Positions 27,709 through 40,895 of a DNA stretch of 64,000 nt are shown here, piece after piece. The DNA lies in contig RCAB01000209.1 of NCBI GenBank assembly GCA_003640385.1, positions 1 through 64,000 on the forward strand, in the 5' to 3' direction. Both the position numbers and the translations under genes were made by a program. Under the pieces are notes generated by a model. It made no database searches. It saw only the letters and a program-made list of their open reading frames with translations, and was not told where the DNA came from. How positions within the stretch are numbered: position 1 is the stretch's first letter; each line of letters starts with the position of its first letter. Origin of the DNA: Setaria digitata (taxonomy: Eukaryota > Nematoda > Chromadorea > Rhabditida > Setariidae).

Positions 27709-30700
27709 AACAGAGTAACAAAAATGCTAAAAGATCCAAGAATAAAGGAAAAGATAATCCGAAGGGGACAGAATGAGATATGCTTCGCTAAATATCGCTT
27801 TGCTGCAAAAACTGCTCCATTTTAAATCTGAATTCCGGGATTAATTTAATAAATCAACTGGTAGGATGTACTAAATTATGTTTAATGGAAAAGTTATAAA
27901 TTGTGTCACAAGCTTCATTATCCTAATGAAATAAGTTCTGAAAACTGACAAGAGAGCATGAGCTGAAGAGAAGAGGATTTGATTTCCCTTTTATAAAGAT
28001 TTACAAACTCGTTTTCGTTGGGTTTGTGCCTATGTCTACGAATGCTTTATAGTTTTCAATATTTTCTCCTATTCCCGATCTCCTTAATATCATCATTTCA
28101 AGTTTCCAATATAAGTCATCTATTCCAACCGAAAAATTGTAAACAGTTCAATATGATTACCATATCAACAAGAAGCCTCTTTATTCATCTCAAAATGTCA
28201 TCTCAAATATTTCTTTTTAGCAACGAAATAAATATAATTACTAATACCTGTTAAGTTTCCTTGCGGAAATATTTATTTCATGCTTTTGCTATTATGAGGC
28301 TTCTTATATATGATGTAACACTTCATGTGGGAAACTGTTTCTTGAAGATGTCAAAAGATAAGATTTGAAAGTTCAGGAGAAATTACTGCATTCGCATTTT
28401 ATTTAATAGCAACTAGGGGATCAGACTCGTGTTTATTTCTGCTGATTCAGAATTCTGAATCTCTTAAGATTGTCAAAATACTAGACAACAGCAAAAAGCA
28501 GTATTACATTCTATAATGAAGTCATCAGAATTTAAAAAAGGAACTGTATAGCTTTTTTTTCAAAAAGTCACAAATCGAGCATCTATAATATTTCTCCGAA
28601 TATGTCTAGAACAGTGCTATTTACATTTAAAACTTTGTGATCCCGAATTGTAATATTTATTTGAAAAATGGAAAAGTCTGAAAAGTCGAAATGACGAAAT
28701 AAACAAAAATTACTACCCGAGAACTACCAACATTGTGAAAATTCACCTGGAACATTTCGAGCTTCCCAATCTTTCTGGATATTGCTAAGAATCCTCCTAT
28801 ATTACCAGCCATCAAATAATCGATCGATTAATCTCGATCATCACATAACCGCATAAACTAAAACAACGTTTGTCCATTTAAAATCCATGCATGTATTTTA
28901 ATTCTAATTTTAATTCACTTGAAATATGTCACAGAGCTAGCCCATTTTTAGGGTGTGTGGTGTGTGTTTGTTTGTTCCTACAGACATCTCTGATGACAAG
29001 TATACATCTTAACACCGGAAATGTAATTGGATGTCATTCGTTCACAACCATCGATCATTTTCTTACTTCTTTCTTCACAATTTACAAAATTTAGTGTAAA
29101 GACACCCTTCTTATCAGTGGTCCAAATATCAAAATATTGATCTTTACATTCATTAATTATTTCATCGCCCATTCCCTTCTCTATTTCGCTTTTTGTATTG
29201 TAGCATTATTCATGTAGCAGAAATCTTGCAGTTTCATTGTTAATTAGTTGTACAAGGAAGGTAAATGAAAAACATTTGTATGGTAAGTATATCAGGAAGG
29301 ACCGAAGCACATTAGCACAATTGCCAAATTTGCTGAAAGACAAGTTTCTGCTGAAAATTCCCAATTTTTCGTTCATTTTACAATGCTTTCCAGTCCTGTT
29401 TCATCTTTCGGATAGATAAAACCCAGACAATCAAATCGCAAACTGTAAGCGACGATTGTCGTCATTACATGTTGCAGTGATGCAATAATGATTGCATGGA
29501 ATTTTCTGCCCATCATCGTTTTATAACTGGAACAAGTTTCTCAATACAGTTAAGTGATTTATGAAAAGTTTGCCAGAAATATGTAGCACCAATAAGGTGG
29601 TGAACGAATTCCGTTAAAAAAGTGATTACTTCAGCAGCATTCAGCATTACAAACTTTAAATTTCAAATTTTATTCAAAAATCAAAGAAGAATTGAAGAAT
29701 AGATAAATGATTAAATACTTGAATGAAACATGATATGGTGATATTTCTTCAAACGAAAGTGTTTAACTATCGGCTATTTAGGCTCCGAAACCATTTGGCG
29801 CATTAAGTGAAATTGAAAAATTCAAAAAGTATTAGAAATTTCCTTTCTGGAGTTAACAGACGACAATTTTGTGCTGCATACACCGTTGATTGTACACTTT
29901 TTACGATAAATTAACTTCATCAGATAGATATGCTGAGTGACGGATAACTACGACAAATATCGTAAACTCCCTTGTCTAGAGGATTTTAAAAAGGTCAACA
30001 CGACTTATTGCCTTATATCATTTTTGGTAGAATTAATTTTGTTTATGGAACTAAGCCGATGCTGATATATTTACATATAAACAGAAAAAAAAAAAAAAAA
30101 ATGTAAAAGGTCATCATAGTCTTTTTATCGTAATTTAGAACTCGACTTAAAATATACTTTGCTGGATTAAGTTTTTTAACAAAGAGAGCTATCTATCGTT
30201 CAACTTTATCGATTCCAATATTTCGCTCGAATTTTCGTGATTTTGCCAAGAATTATGAAAAATTACTCAAAATAAAACAATATTGGAAACTGGTTCTGGT
30301 TTGGAAAAAAAGAATAAGGAGAAAATAAAAGATTTCACTTCTCAAAAATTTCTTAAATCGAAATCAATGAATTAATAGCTTACACACTTTAACTTCAAAA
30401 TGGTCCGACTTGGTATAAAACAAGCCTATCTGACTTTCTGGTGTGAAATCTAGGTCTTTTTTGCAATTTCACCGTTTGCTATAAACAGGCATTTAAACAG
30501 AAATGAGGAGTTCAATCTATATTTCATCGCAAATATAGCTGTATCATGTACCCTCTCAATGAATTTAACATGGAAAGACACTGTATCAAAAACTTCAAAA
30601 TTTTCCGCCATTTTCTTAGTACTCAGCCTTCAGCATTATTAAGTCAAAATCTTCATTTGACAGTTTGAAATAGATCTTAACAACTGCAAAAATATCCGAT

Positions 30701-31848
30701 TTCCCAGTGCAAAAGGAATCATCCGCTACTCATTCCTTTATCAAATATGCAGCATTTTTCATAACTTCAACTGTTACTAGTGTTCTCATAATTACACAAG
30801 CGATATCACGTTAGCTGAAATCATTGAAGCACTTTCAAATGAGATGTGAAAGTCTCTTCAATAGATATAGTTGAATTACACTTAAAATTCTGATGGCCCT
30901 CTCTAAAAAAATGATAACGAAGGTGAAATGTGCTTCAAGGAGAACCTTCATGCGAGCTGGAACAGCAGTACAAGCTAGGATCAAGGCCACAGATTAATGG
31001 AAAATTTACTCCGATGGACAAGAAGGTTGAATGTTCAAGAAAATGATTTACACTAGCAAAAATAGCATGGATCGGTTGAAAAATTTAAATCCGATGACAC
31101 GATAAGCATATATTTAGTGACACTAACTTCATGAACAATAGAGAATAAATAGAAATAACGATGATGGATGAACAGCTAAATTCAGTGCATATTACGAATA
31201 ACTAAATTTAGGCTACTCTGAAAGAGGTAGTAAAAATGCAGACTCCCCTCAGGAGACATCGCTATATTCAAATAAGGCAAATGTAAATGGGATACTTATG
31301 GAAAATATTAACTCAAACAGACAGAAAATACATAAAATTAAATAATGGGCTAAAAAAAGAGCAGAATAAAGCAAAACTGCATCGTAACAATTTTTTTTGG
31401 ATTAACAAGCTGGTGTAAGCTACACCAAGACAGTGCACGGATAACAAGTAATCCAGGTATCATCATATAAACAACTCATGCGAGATGATAGAGAGATTTA
31501 ATCATTATTTATATAACATTGAGATTTAAATTGTCATAAAGATGAAATCCGTAATAACGTCCACTAACATTGTGGCTTCTTTCTTCTTTCCTAGAGGCCA
31601 GAAGATCATTAATGTGAAGCCAAGCATCACATTAGTAAAAAGATATCATCAATTCCTTAAATTCGCCCAAACCATTCATACAGTAACAGCAGAACAACAG
31701 ATACAATATTTTATAAAATTAGGCACAAAAGAATTTCCCATTATTGAAATTTGCAAACTCATTATTTCAAACAACTTCCACTGACTTTTGCTATTTCTTT
31801 TTTCTTTTTTTTTTTTTTTTTTTTGTTATTTAAGCAAAGTGCTCTCTG

Positions 31849-34800
31849 TCATCGTGAACCTATGAGGCAGAGATGTCTTGAAGAAACTTTTGGATTAAAT
31901 ATGGATAACAAATGAGCGGAACAACCATGTTCCCTCAAAAAGAATAAACGATCCAAGAGAATAAAAAATTCCAACGGTATTTGCATCATCGTTTGAAGAA
32001 GCTGAAAGAATTTCACAAAAAAATAAAGACAGAGAATAAAAAATCTAAAAATCTGAAAACTACTTATAGGAAAAAACGGTCCGATTTAACAAATTCAACG
32101 CCACTTTAACACCTTACTCTCTAGTTTTCAAAATAAGAAATTTAAATTGTTGCTACTTACTAACTAATAAGTGCAAATAAGTTAACATGTGGACGACAGG
32201 AAAAAATAATTGATAAAATATTTTAAGGCTTTTATTTTAAGTACTAACTGTAAAAGGTTCAATATAAGCAAAATATGATTCCTGCTCAGTATAGATCGCT
32301 CTGTACAACTGATCAATTTGTGAAACGCCATTTTCATCCATTCCCAGTTGGGATGCTAACTTGGCCCCAGTACCTCTCAGATCTCCGAAATTACAATTTA
32401 GCTTGCGACATGTAAATGGTGGTAAATCTGAAATAAGCAGTATTTTAGCTCAGACACATCTAAAACAGAATAATTTATTCACAGAATAAGTTTTAAAATT
32501 TAAACCTTTGTCGCTCCATATATATTTGTCAGGCATGACGAAAACTGATTAAAATTTAATAAATTTAGAATTTATCCTTCGGATTATTGAAAAACTCACT
32601 AAAATTGGAAAAGTCCTCGCTGACTACTTAGTACAATAAACAATGCAAAAATTCAAGAAAAAAAAAAGGAAAAAAGGAAAAAAAAAGGAAAGTTATATGA
32701 AACTGGAGCTCTGATATGAGATCTCCAAATCGTAAATGAATTTTACTGAATACAACTAGATATTAACAAACGTTAAACGTATAATTCCTTTTTTTTTTTG
32801 ATTTGATGCTTACACCAACTTATGCATAGATTCAGCTTATCATCTCGATTATTTAATATTTTTACTTTGCTTATGAAAATGAGATGATGTATCAGAATTT
32901 CGAGAATTTAACCTTTGTCTTCATAGTTGAAAAACAAAAACTTAGTTTAGAAAGATTTAAATATAACCTTTACGTTTGTCGTATAGGCATTCCAGTAAAG
33001 CTCGATTGATAAAATTATTTGTATGTTTTTCTCGTTCTCTATCAGAGCTTGGCCAACTGCAATATTTTAGGCATGGATATGAAGGGAAAAATGAACAATA
33101 TCTGAAGTTATACAAGAAACCCAGAAATGATATAACATCCAGATTTTTTTTTTTTTTTAACTTACTTGTAAATGTGCTTTTGACAAGCCAACCTTAATGC
33201 ACTTACAGGTAACACTTCGCAGGAAATAGATCGCCTTTTTATTTCGTCACTCATTATCCAATGAAATACTTCTTTTTCTAAACAAGTTCTATTAAACACT
33301 TCCCTTAAATATTAAATACATATTAAGAAATTTAAATCTTAATTAATCATTCCTGCAAAATATTGAAAAAACCACTATTCCTAAATGGAATACTTTTCAC
33401 ACTCCTTCATCAATAACAGATTTCAAAACTATCTAAGAAAATCAGCAGCAAGGTTGGCAAACTTACCTAAATTCAACATTTTGTGATAACAACATGGAAT
33501 CGTAAAGATAAGTGGCACTCGATTACGATCTAGCTTGCAAAAATATCGTAAGAGTGCTGGCTGTAGATCGCCGCATCCATGCAAAGAAACTACTGCAGTT
33601 CGATCGTACTGAAGCAACAATAGACAATTTTATTCGTAATTTTATTGTTTATAGTTGTTTTCTGGGATTTAAAGAAACAAAACAAGATTTCCACAAATTG
33701 TTTCCGGTAAAAAAATTATTTCGACGTAAAGCGAGGAAAGTATTGAAAAATAAATAAGTTTTCAGCATTTTAACTATAAAATAATGAATTTGAAAAACGG
33801 AATCCATTAGCAATTTGTCTAGAAGGGAAATTTCAGACCTCGTCTCCTGAAAGAAATTTCGACAGATTCTGGTCTTCTGCACCATCACAAGTTATAGTTA
33901 AACAAATAATTTCGGCATATGCTGTAATGAAAAATGGAAATCAAAATTTATATTAAAATTATGCTTAACACTAAATCATACGGATGGATGCACGTAATGA
34001 ACTTAAAAAGGATAAGCACTATTTATTACTTACCGCAGGATTTTCTGGCTCGCTGACAGAAATCCTCATTACAGTCAATTCCAACAACCTTGCAATGGCG
34101 TGATAACTGACTGACCAAATGTCCCTAAAATTTTTCAGTTATCACACGCTCACTACATAGGAAAGAACGTCGACCGCAAAGCAATTTACGATTTACGATT
34201 GTGCAGTAATCTTAAGACTGCAAAATTGACTGTGCCATTTGAAATAATTTGCAAGTGATTAAAATGACAAATTTGGAAGTTCGAAACATTGGAAAAGTGA
34301 TGTGTGATGAAGACTTACTACTCCGCATCCAACGTCTACAATCCGATTAATGCCATAATATTTGCAGTAATCCAAAAGTAGAACTGTGAGGTTTCCAACT
34401 TCATGGCGCTTTTTAATTGTCATGGAACAGTTTCCATGGATCAGCGATGGTGTGAATTGAGACAAAGCGTCAGGCAAAACTGCTGTCAAACGAGGAGTGA
34501 GTAAATGTGCTGATATTTTATTACTGGCAGCATGAAATTCGAGCAAAGTCTTAGGGCAGTACTGAAAATAAATAAAAAAAAAGGAACTGAACAGCAAATG
34601 TCAAATTTTATCAAACTTTCATATGAATGCCAGTTCAGATTGTAGTGCATGAGACCCGCCTGTGGGTTACAGTCATCCATAAATTTGTTCCCCGTTTTAA
34701 AAATGTTAGTTCTCCAAATAATACAAGTGACAGTAAATAATTCCAAACTTGTGTGTCCTACCACTAAACCCATCTTTTGATCACTAAACTTTACCAGCCC

Positions 34801-35412
34801 TACCTTCGGTCAGATTTTTTTCAGTGACTACTATACTCGCTTTAAGCTCCAATTTCCTTACAGAGCCAGGAAGCAAACTAAAGGGATTCTCGCTGCGTAT
34901 GCTGAAAGTTGATGATACATGCTACTTCCGAACTGATTAAAATACTTACATAGACTGCTAATAAACAAATCCAAAACTTACTTCAGTCGGTTTCTGGAAA
35001 GGAAACGAGTTGAGCTCTTCGTTGCTTAATTTTCCTAGGTATTGCAACCACTAAAATAAGCCATTAACGTGGTTTTAAAATAGTATATTTAATAAGCTTC
35101 TGCTGGTGCGCTAGATGTGAAAATATTCTATTTGCGTTCTAACAATTCAAACCGTCCGTCTTTTGCCTATTTTCGAAAAACACTGCATGCAGAAACATCG
35201 CTCTTAACAACAAATGAACAGAAGCGGCTTGTTATTTTATGGCACAACAGCAATTTGCGGAAGATAAGAAGCCTTACACTGAATGGTATGCGTTTCCACA
35301 AACAGTCTGATAAAAATTTGATGTTTGGATAGTTATACAAAAACCTGTACTCCGAAATGAAATCCACAATATGGGACAATAGGTCAGTATCACTCCATCT
35401 TTCTTCGGTCAT
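31849..35412 (-). CDS. METTL25/METTL25B (RRNAD1)-type methyltransferase
   Basis: An S-adenosylmethionine-dependent methyltransferase of the METTL25/METTL25B family, whose substrate is not settled. Ten exons close in frame to 416 residues: 35412-35278, 35050-34982, 34561-34319, 34124-34034, 33876-33839, 33608-33467, 33277-33166, 33056-32968, 32427-32249 and 32001-31849. The exon-8 donor could instead be six bases earlier. Family marks are KKRHEVGNL (about 118-126), SAM-binding motif I IVDVGCGVGHL (142-152), an acidic strand end VVGID (166), the HGCGDL block (202-207), PCCYHKM (230-236), and a C-terminal LLDRLFFLREHG followed by a SPQLSPRN-like end. The length is close to human METTL25B (about 475). 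Start: the first ATG of exon 1, before the conserved N-terminal helical region. It lies about 0.8 kb past TMEM135 on the same strand. I see no missing core motif, so it looks functional. Confidence 0.9.
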
Positions 35413-36219
35413 CCTTCGACCTTATATCCGTTACTTGCTTCCGGTAAATCGAAAATAGTGTAATGCAGCAATATTAGAAACCATGAACATTAACAGTCTA
35501 GCAGAAATTTTCTCATGCCCTGATCTACAGACTACGCTTCAGGCTTGGTGCGCTTCTGTTTTATTCATTTCGTATATCAAATTGAATTAAACCGTATAAA
35601 AAAAAGGAAAAAAAAAACCTAAGTCCGTCACAACGAATGCTATTTAAAGACACCATAGGAAATAAAAAAGGAATTTTAACTTTATTGGCGAAAAGTAGAG
35701 TTTTTGAGTGTTGTTAACAACATTTCTTGGAAAAGAATTATTTAAAAAAAAAAAAAAGGGAAAACTCCGCACAAAAAAAATTGTAGTGTTTAAAGAGATG
35801 GATGATCAATAACAGTCAGTTGTTCAGGTAGAAAAAAAATAAGTAATAGAAGACATATTAAAGATAAGAAATTTAAACAATTACAATAAGTACGAGAACT
35901 GAGAACCGCAGAGTGTTACGAAACAGAGAGTCAACATGACTAAAAAGCACCAAATATTCATTAGTGATACGGTTTCAAAGTTACAATGAGATATGATGAT
36001 GATTATAACACCATAAAACTACCTGCAATATCATTTGAAAAACGCAATCGAGAGACAAAGACTTTGTAATATACAAGGTGTAGCACGGCACCAAAAAATT
36101 ATTTAAATGAATAAGATACAATCGTGTTCTTGTTAATTAATAAGTTACATAATTAAAAGAAAAAATAGTTACGAAATTATAAGAGAATAGGGACAAAAGT
36201 GGAAGCAAAGGAGAGATGA
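35413..36219. other. Spacer between TMEM135 and the METTL25-like gene
   Basis: About 800 bp between two co-oriented minus-strand genes. I see no coding exon. The sequence is A-rich with short A runs. A clear TTTCAG trans-splice acceptor immediately upstream of the METTL25-like ATG was not found, so its 5' end remains undefined. Confidence 0.5.
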
Positions 36220-39200
36220 TCATGATGAAGGACTGGCCACTGAGCACATGTCGTGAATAGATGAAAAATTTGGATCCAACTTCGGTACAAAACCCGGAAA
36301 TTTCTTTGAGGAATTATAACCAAAAATATCAAATAGCTGCCTATTCAGTAATTCAATCCTGAAAGTACTGTATGATACACAACATAGTTCCACAGAAAAC
36401 GAATGTTATTTAACAGCACTAAGGCCTTAACGTAAAATCAGCTTTTAAATATTATTGCAAACCATAGTTAGCTAATTTTGCAAATAACAATCATAACTAT
36501 TAAAAGTGATTTATACTAAAAAGATTGTTTTATTGAAGCGAATGACCTATTTCCCGTAAGTCCAACGAGAAATTTCCAGTATCCATCTCTAAGTGTATGA
36601 GGTTCAATCACTGCATTCCATGCAATATAACTTGTAGAGAGTGCATATAAGATAATATCTCCATAAGGTATAACCAGCTTCTTGTAGTAGGAAAAGAATA
36701 AACCCTGAAGTATTTGGAAGAACTGTTTTTTCCCTACAATACTTGACTGCAATATTTTTTTAAAACTTTCTAGCGAAATAAAAAAGAACAAACCTCTACA
36801 AATTTCCAGAAAACATACATAGCAATCGAAATATTAGGGTAGAAAAATAATGATAAGCCACCTACTGCACCACAAAAAGATAACGGCGATGTTTGATTTG
36901 TACACCAACTGTAGCCACATCGTGAAACCTGTTCTTTTAAATCTGATCAAACTTACTAATAGGGGAAAAAATGCAATAAAAATAAAACAGATAAACATAG
37001 GAACACCAAAATCGTCCAACCATTTACTGCACCATTTTTCACCACGATCTGGAGAACCAAGCAACAATTACCAGATTTTTTTCAAATCTATTCAGCAATT
37101 TGATTTTTGGCAGCCTCTATGCTAAAATGTGTCTTTCCAGACTTTGAGACTTTGAATATATAGTTTTTGCTGCGTTAAATATTCAGTAAACATGGTCTTT
37201 CTTTCTGGATTACGACATAAAAAAAAGATATAGAAGTCCGATTTCCTGATAGAAGAAACAGAACCCAGAAACAGAAACAAAACATATTTGATGAAAACAA
37301 AACAGACAATGAAGGCAGTTGAAAAATGTATGCTACACACGCACCTGAAATAATAATGCCAAAAATCCATAAAATAATGGTAGGCGAAGCGTCCCAAATT
37401 TAAAAATACGCCTGATAGATGCCGGCGGTTGGCGTATTATCCCTTTTCCAATTTTAAAAATTATCATACATATACTCCAAATTAACGCTTGAGAAAAATT
37501 GTTGAAAAATACCTGAAAATAACTGGAGTCCTCATAAAATGAAGGGTGAGTAATGCTTCACTTTGTTGTAATAAGACTTCGACAAAAAACCTCGATCCGA
37601 AAGAATGCCTTAGTTGACGACAAAGACGATGCAAGAAGTGATAACATGTAATAAAGAATCTTTCTTTTGTTTTTTCTTTCTTTTTTTTTAAAATCTCAGC
37701 TTTTTGTCCTCCTACTTTTACGACGACTTACTACCTAAATTTCATTGCTTCTCAGTAAAAGACTTCACTAATTTTTATAGATTTAGCCAGTTGGTTATCT
37801 GATGATGTGCTTGCGGTAGAGTACTGAAAGTTCCTCGTATCGTTATGAAAAATTCATATATGAAACAGAAATGAAGATAAAAATGATATTTCGTTATTGT
37901 ATTATGAGCAAGTGATATGTAACTTAGACAAAAAAAAAAGCATTGAGAATGGCGAACTATTTACCTCTACAAATCTGCTAATGCAAGAATGCTGGTGCCG
38001 ACACAAGGGATGTTTTGTGAACTTTTGTCTTAACATTAACAGAGCAGATCCAATTGGAGAATAGATCCTTTGCATAAATTTTTGAGAGAATAATTCCTTG
38101 GTCTCATCCATTAATAAAACATATCTGAAAACCGAAATAAAAGCCCAATAAATGATCTCAAGGAGAAAAATTCAAAATTCTAGCTGGTACAATCTTAGAA
38201 AATCCAAAAATGACTTTCCAGATGTCAAACAGCAATAATTCAACAGTAATTCAATAAAAAATAATAATATTCGTTTAATTCGCTTAAAAATGGTCCCTTC
38301 CTCCCTTCCCTTCACTTCTTCAGTATGCAAAATATCAACAGAAGGAGATGTGTATTGCTTTTAATAAAAACTCAACATCGTTCAATAAATGTAAGATATG
38401 TAATGGGATAACATGGAAGACATCCTTTCCACATTAGGGAATTTATATCTCACATTACTTTTGCCCAAATCGTGAGCGGAAGCTTCCATTTTTATTCGCA
38501 AACTTCGCTGTCTGCCTGGGCACCTAAATCCTTAGCTGAGACTTAAAAAACAACCAACTAGCTCAACAGGAAAAATTTAAAGCAACAGTTCCCTGCTACT
38601 ATACTGCAACAAACATTTCACATACACCACCGCTCTAAATACATTACACACTGGGATGGACGTATATTTAAAGCAAGAATAAACATACTCTATAGATTTT
38701 CTTAAACTGATGTGAAGCTTATCCCTACAATATAAATGAAGTAATCCGGCAAGTCCAATTCCAAATATGACCACCGTACCGTTTGGTATATACCTCAGAT
38801 AACCGTGATTAACCAACTGATGATAAGCTGTTTCTGATGCCTGCAAAAAGTAGGTTGCCATTAAAATTGTCTAGGAGGAAGTATGACCTGAGATAAATTA
38901 TGATAAATTAACAAAGCATTCCAGAAATTACTTGCGCCACTGGATTTCTGTTATTCAAATTCTTTGTCACAAAAAAGCTATAGTCTAAGCTGCAATCTAC
39001 AAAATTTATAATTACAAATAACCATCGAAGCGATAAAAATAATAAAGTGGAAAATTCCTGGACAAAACATGCAGCAAGAGTTGTGTTAATATATCAAAGC
39101 TTTAAATAGTAGTTATTTACAAAATCAATTAAATCCAATTCTTACTTCCAAAATAGAGCTCAAGGAGATTTATTAACACATTTTTCATTATTCATGGCTT

Positions 39201-40244
39201 TAGCGTGAGTTATCCTTAAGAATGAAAGTGCAGCAGCCCCATTTACATTCTACTCTAGCCATTTCTTTCTTTTTCCCAACCTAGAAAAAACAAAATTAAA
39301 ATCTTGGAACTTTAACTGACCAGATTCGTTAAATATAAAGCTAGCAGTGGTCTTCTCCTCCGATTTTCAATCCAAATCGCCAGCAGCGCAGAAATCAATC
39401 CACTTGTCAAACCAAGTGTTGGAACGGTGAAAAATCCTAGCATCTTCCTATAACAATATAACAGACCATAAATGAAGCAGTGATAACAAAAACAAATTGT
39501 GAAACAAGAATTCCAGTGACAAACCTGAACTGACACATAAGCCATAAGAAAATAATTAAATTGGTCATTAAGAAGAATGAAGATCGAACTGAATCTGTTA
39601 GAATTTTACGCCAACGAATCTCTCGTATATCCTTTACCGAAAAAATGCTGGTTAACTGAAAATGAATTTAAAAAGGATGAAATTGGAAACAACCATTACA
39701 AATTTATTATTTGCTTTGTAAAATATTTACTTCTCCCCCAAGTTCTGGCCCCCTCTAGGAATGTTGCCTTTACTCTTTACTGCAATAAACAAAATTTTTT
39801 TTTCTCATCAATTGGTACTGATTTGTAGCTCGATCTCAAATTCATATTCTCATACAATCCAAACAATAAATCGGCACCGCATCAGAAGGAAATAGAAGAG
39901 CAAATACAGAAGCAACTATTACTACAAACTATTCGGTTCAACTGTAAACATTGGGTCAAAACAACTGGCGTAAAATGAATATTAATAACAAGAACATCAT
40001 AAGGAATAAATTTGCACCATTACTTATGCGCGATATGGTATAAACTATATTAACCAATCATAATTATTTAACTTACACCATAAACTATGATATATGTTTT
40101 GAAGGAGAATAACCATCCGTCCCGTAATGAATCGGCAATAGCTCCGTAACAATCCGGATTCCACGTATGCACCATCTCATAGCATGTCGCTCTGTGAATT
40201 CTTAGTCCAAGTGTATCGACTAGAAGTTTACTCAACACCCCCAT
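36220..40244 (-). CDS. TMEM135: TMEM135 homologue, complete
   Basis: A multi-pass membrane protein of the TMEM135 family, known from other animals to associate with peroxisomes and mitochondria and to affect mitochondrial dynamics and lipid handling. Nine exons close in frame to 445 residues (human about 458): 40244-40077, 39655-39525, 39447-39321, 38840-38689, 38124-37965, 37512-37345, 36928-36794, 36704-36547 and 36358-36220. Conserved marks are the N-terminal CYEMVHTWNPDC, the IWIENRRRRPLLALYLTN block (about 122-139), the Cys/His stretch HPLCRHQHSCIS, PYGDIILYALST, TLRDGYWKFLVGLTG, and the C-terminal LFDIFGYN...FVPKLDP that aligns with the human tail. Exon 8 has an alternative acceptor that would start at 36746. 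A CTTTAG acceptor lies 16 nt before the ATG and may be a trans-splice site. No frame break is visible. It sits between the RVSF protein and the METTL25-like gene. Confidence 0.93.
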
Positions 40245-40895
40245 CGGTTTACGTCAACTAAAGTACTGCGATACTACAGGTACTACAGCCAGCAGCACGT
40301 CAAAGTGAGGAAAACGAAAATAGGAAGGAATGGGTGAGGAGACATTTTAAGACTAGAAATTCCTTCTTTTTCACTATTCAGCCGAAAAGAACCCCTCGAA
40401 ACCCACAAACATCCCTTCAACCATCGCTGCCCCAACGACAACAAATCAGAATCTCAAACAGGAAACACACAGTAGCGCCGCCATTCGATAACACCGCCAC
40501 AAAAAGCAGTCGCATCCACAGCGCTGAACCTGCTCCTTTTTCCACTCACTAGCCACAACACTCTCAATCACTACACCTCCACAATAAGCACACTACCTCG
40601 TCGTTCTTTTCAATCTCTCGGGACGTACTACATCTGGTTCTCTTCACTCTTGGTCACTCCCTGTCTCTCTGGAATGAGCATCTCCGCAGCTGCAAGTTTT
40701 AAATCTCGCCAGTGTCCGGTATTAGTGAACAACATCAGTGCGTGGAGATTTGTTCATCTTTCGTTATCATTCATCATCGTTATCACTTGGGAAGAGAAGG
40801 GATATCACACTGTTGTCATTTTCTTCAACACGACTTTATACATATCAGAAGGAAGCGAGACAATCAATAATGGTGGTAGTATCATTTATCAATCA
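40245..40895. promoter_or_regulatory. Relatively GC-rich spacer upstream of TMEM135
   Basis: Between about 40380 and 40720 the base composition is clearly less AT-rich than the window as a whole, with CG dinucleotides and no homopolymers. Open frames on the plus strand are Pro, Thr, Ser and Arg rich and do not look like conserved protein. Position and composition suggest a promoter or 5' control region for TMEM135, or an intercistronic spacer. No defined motif was recognised. Confidence 0.35.

Larger units (their letters stand above)
18124..31848. other. Intergenic, no gene recognised
   Basis: About 13.7 kb without a supportable gene. Open frames are short and of low complexity on both strands. 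It holds the second N-flanking duplication (20358-20571) and long T runs (20890-20920, 27686-27708). An 80-codon ATG ORF at 31542-31784 (plus strand) lies just beyond the 3' end of the methyltransferase gene. It has no recognisable motif and I regard it as chance. Confidence 0.6.

Noticed and set aside
30880..31100. Short GC-richer ORF remnant (MITKVKCASRRTF...) suspected to be a transposon relic
   Set aside because: Only about 28 codons, with no recognisable transposase, reverse transcriptase or terminal repeat.
36834..37397. Two minus-strand ORFs (77 and 91 codons) with hydrophobic stretches
   Set aside because: They run through the intron between TMEM135 exons 6 and 7. The conserved sequence is recovered by splicing 37345 to 36928, so these are intron readthrough.
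40334..40552. Pro/Thr/Arg-rich plus-strand ORF
   Set aside because: It lies in the GC-richer spacer. The composition looks like random translation of a promoter-like region and no ATG-based gene structure fits.
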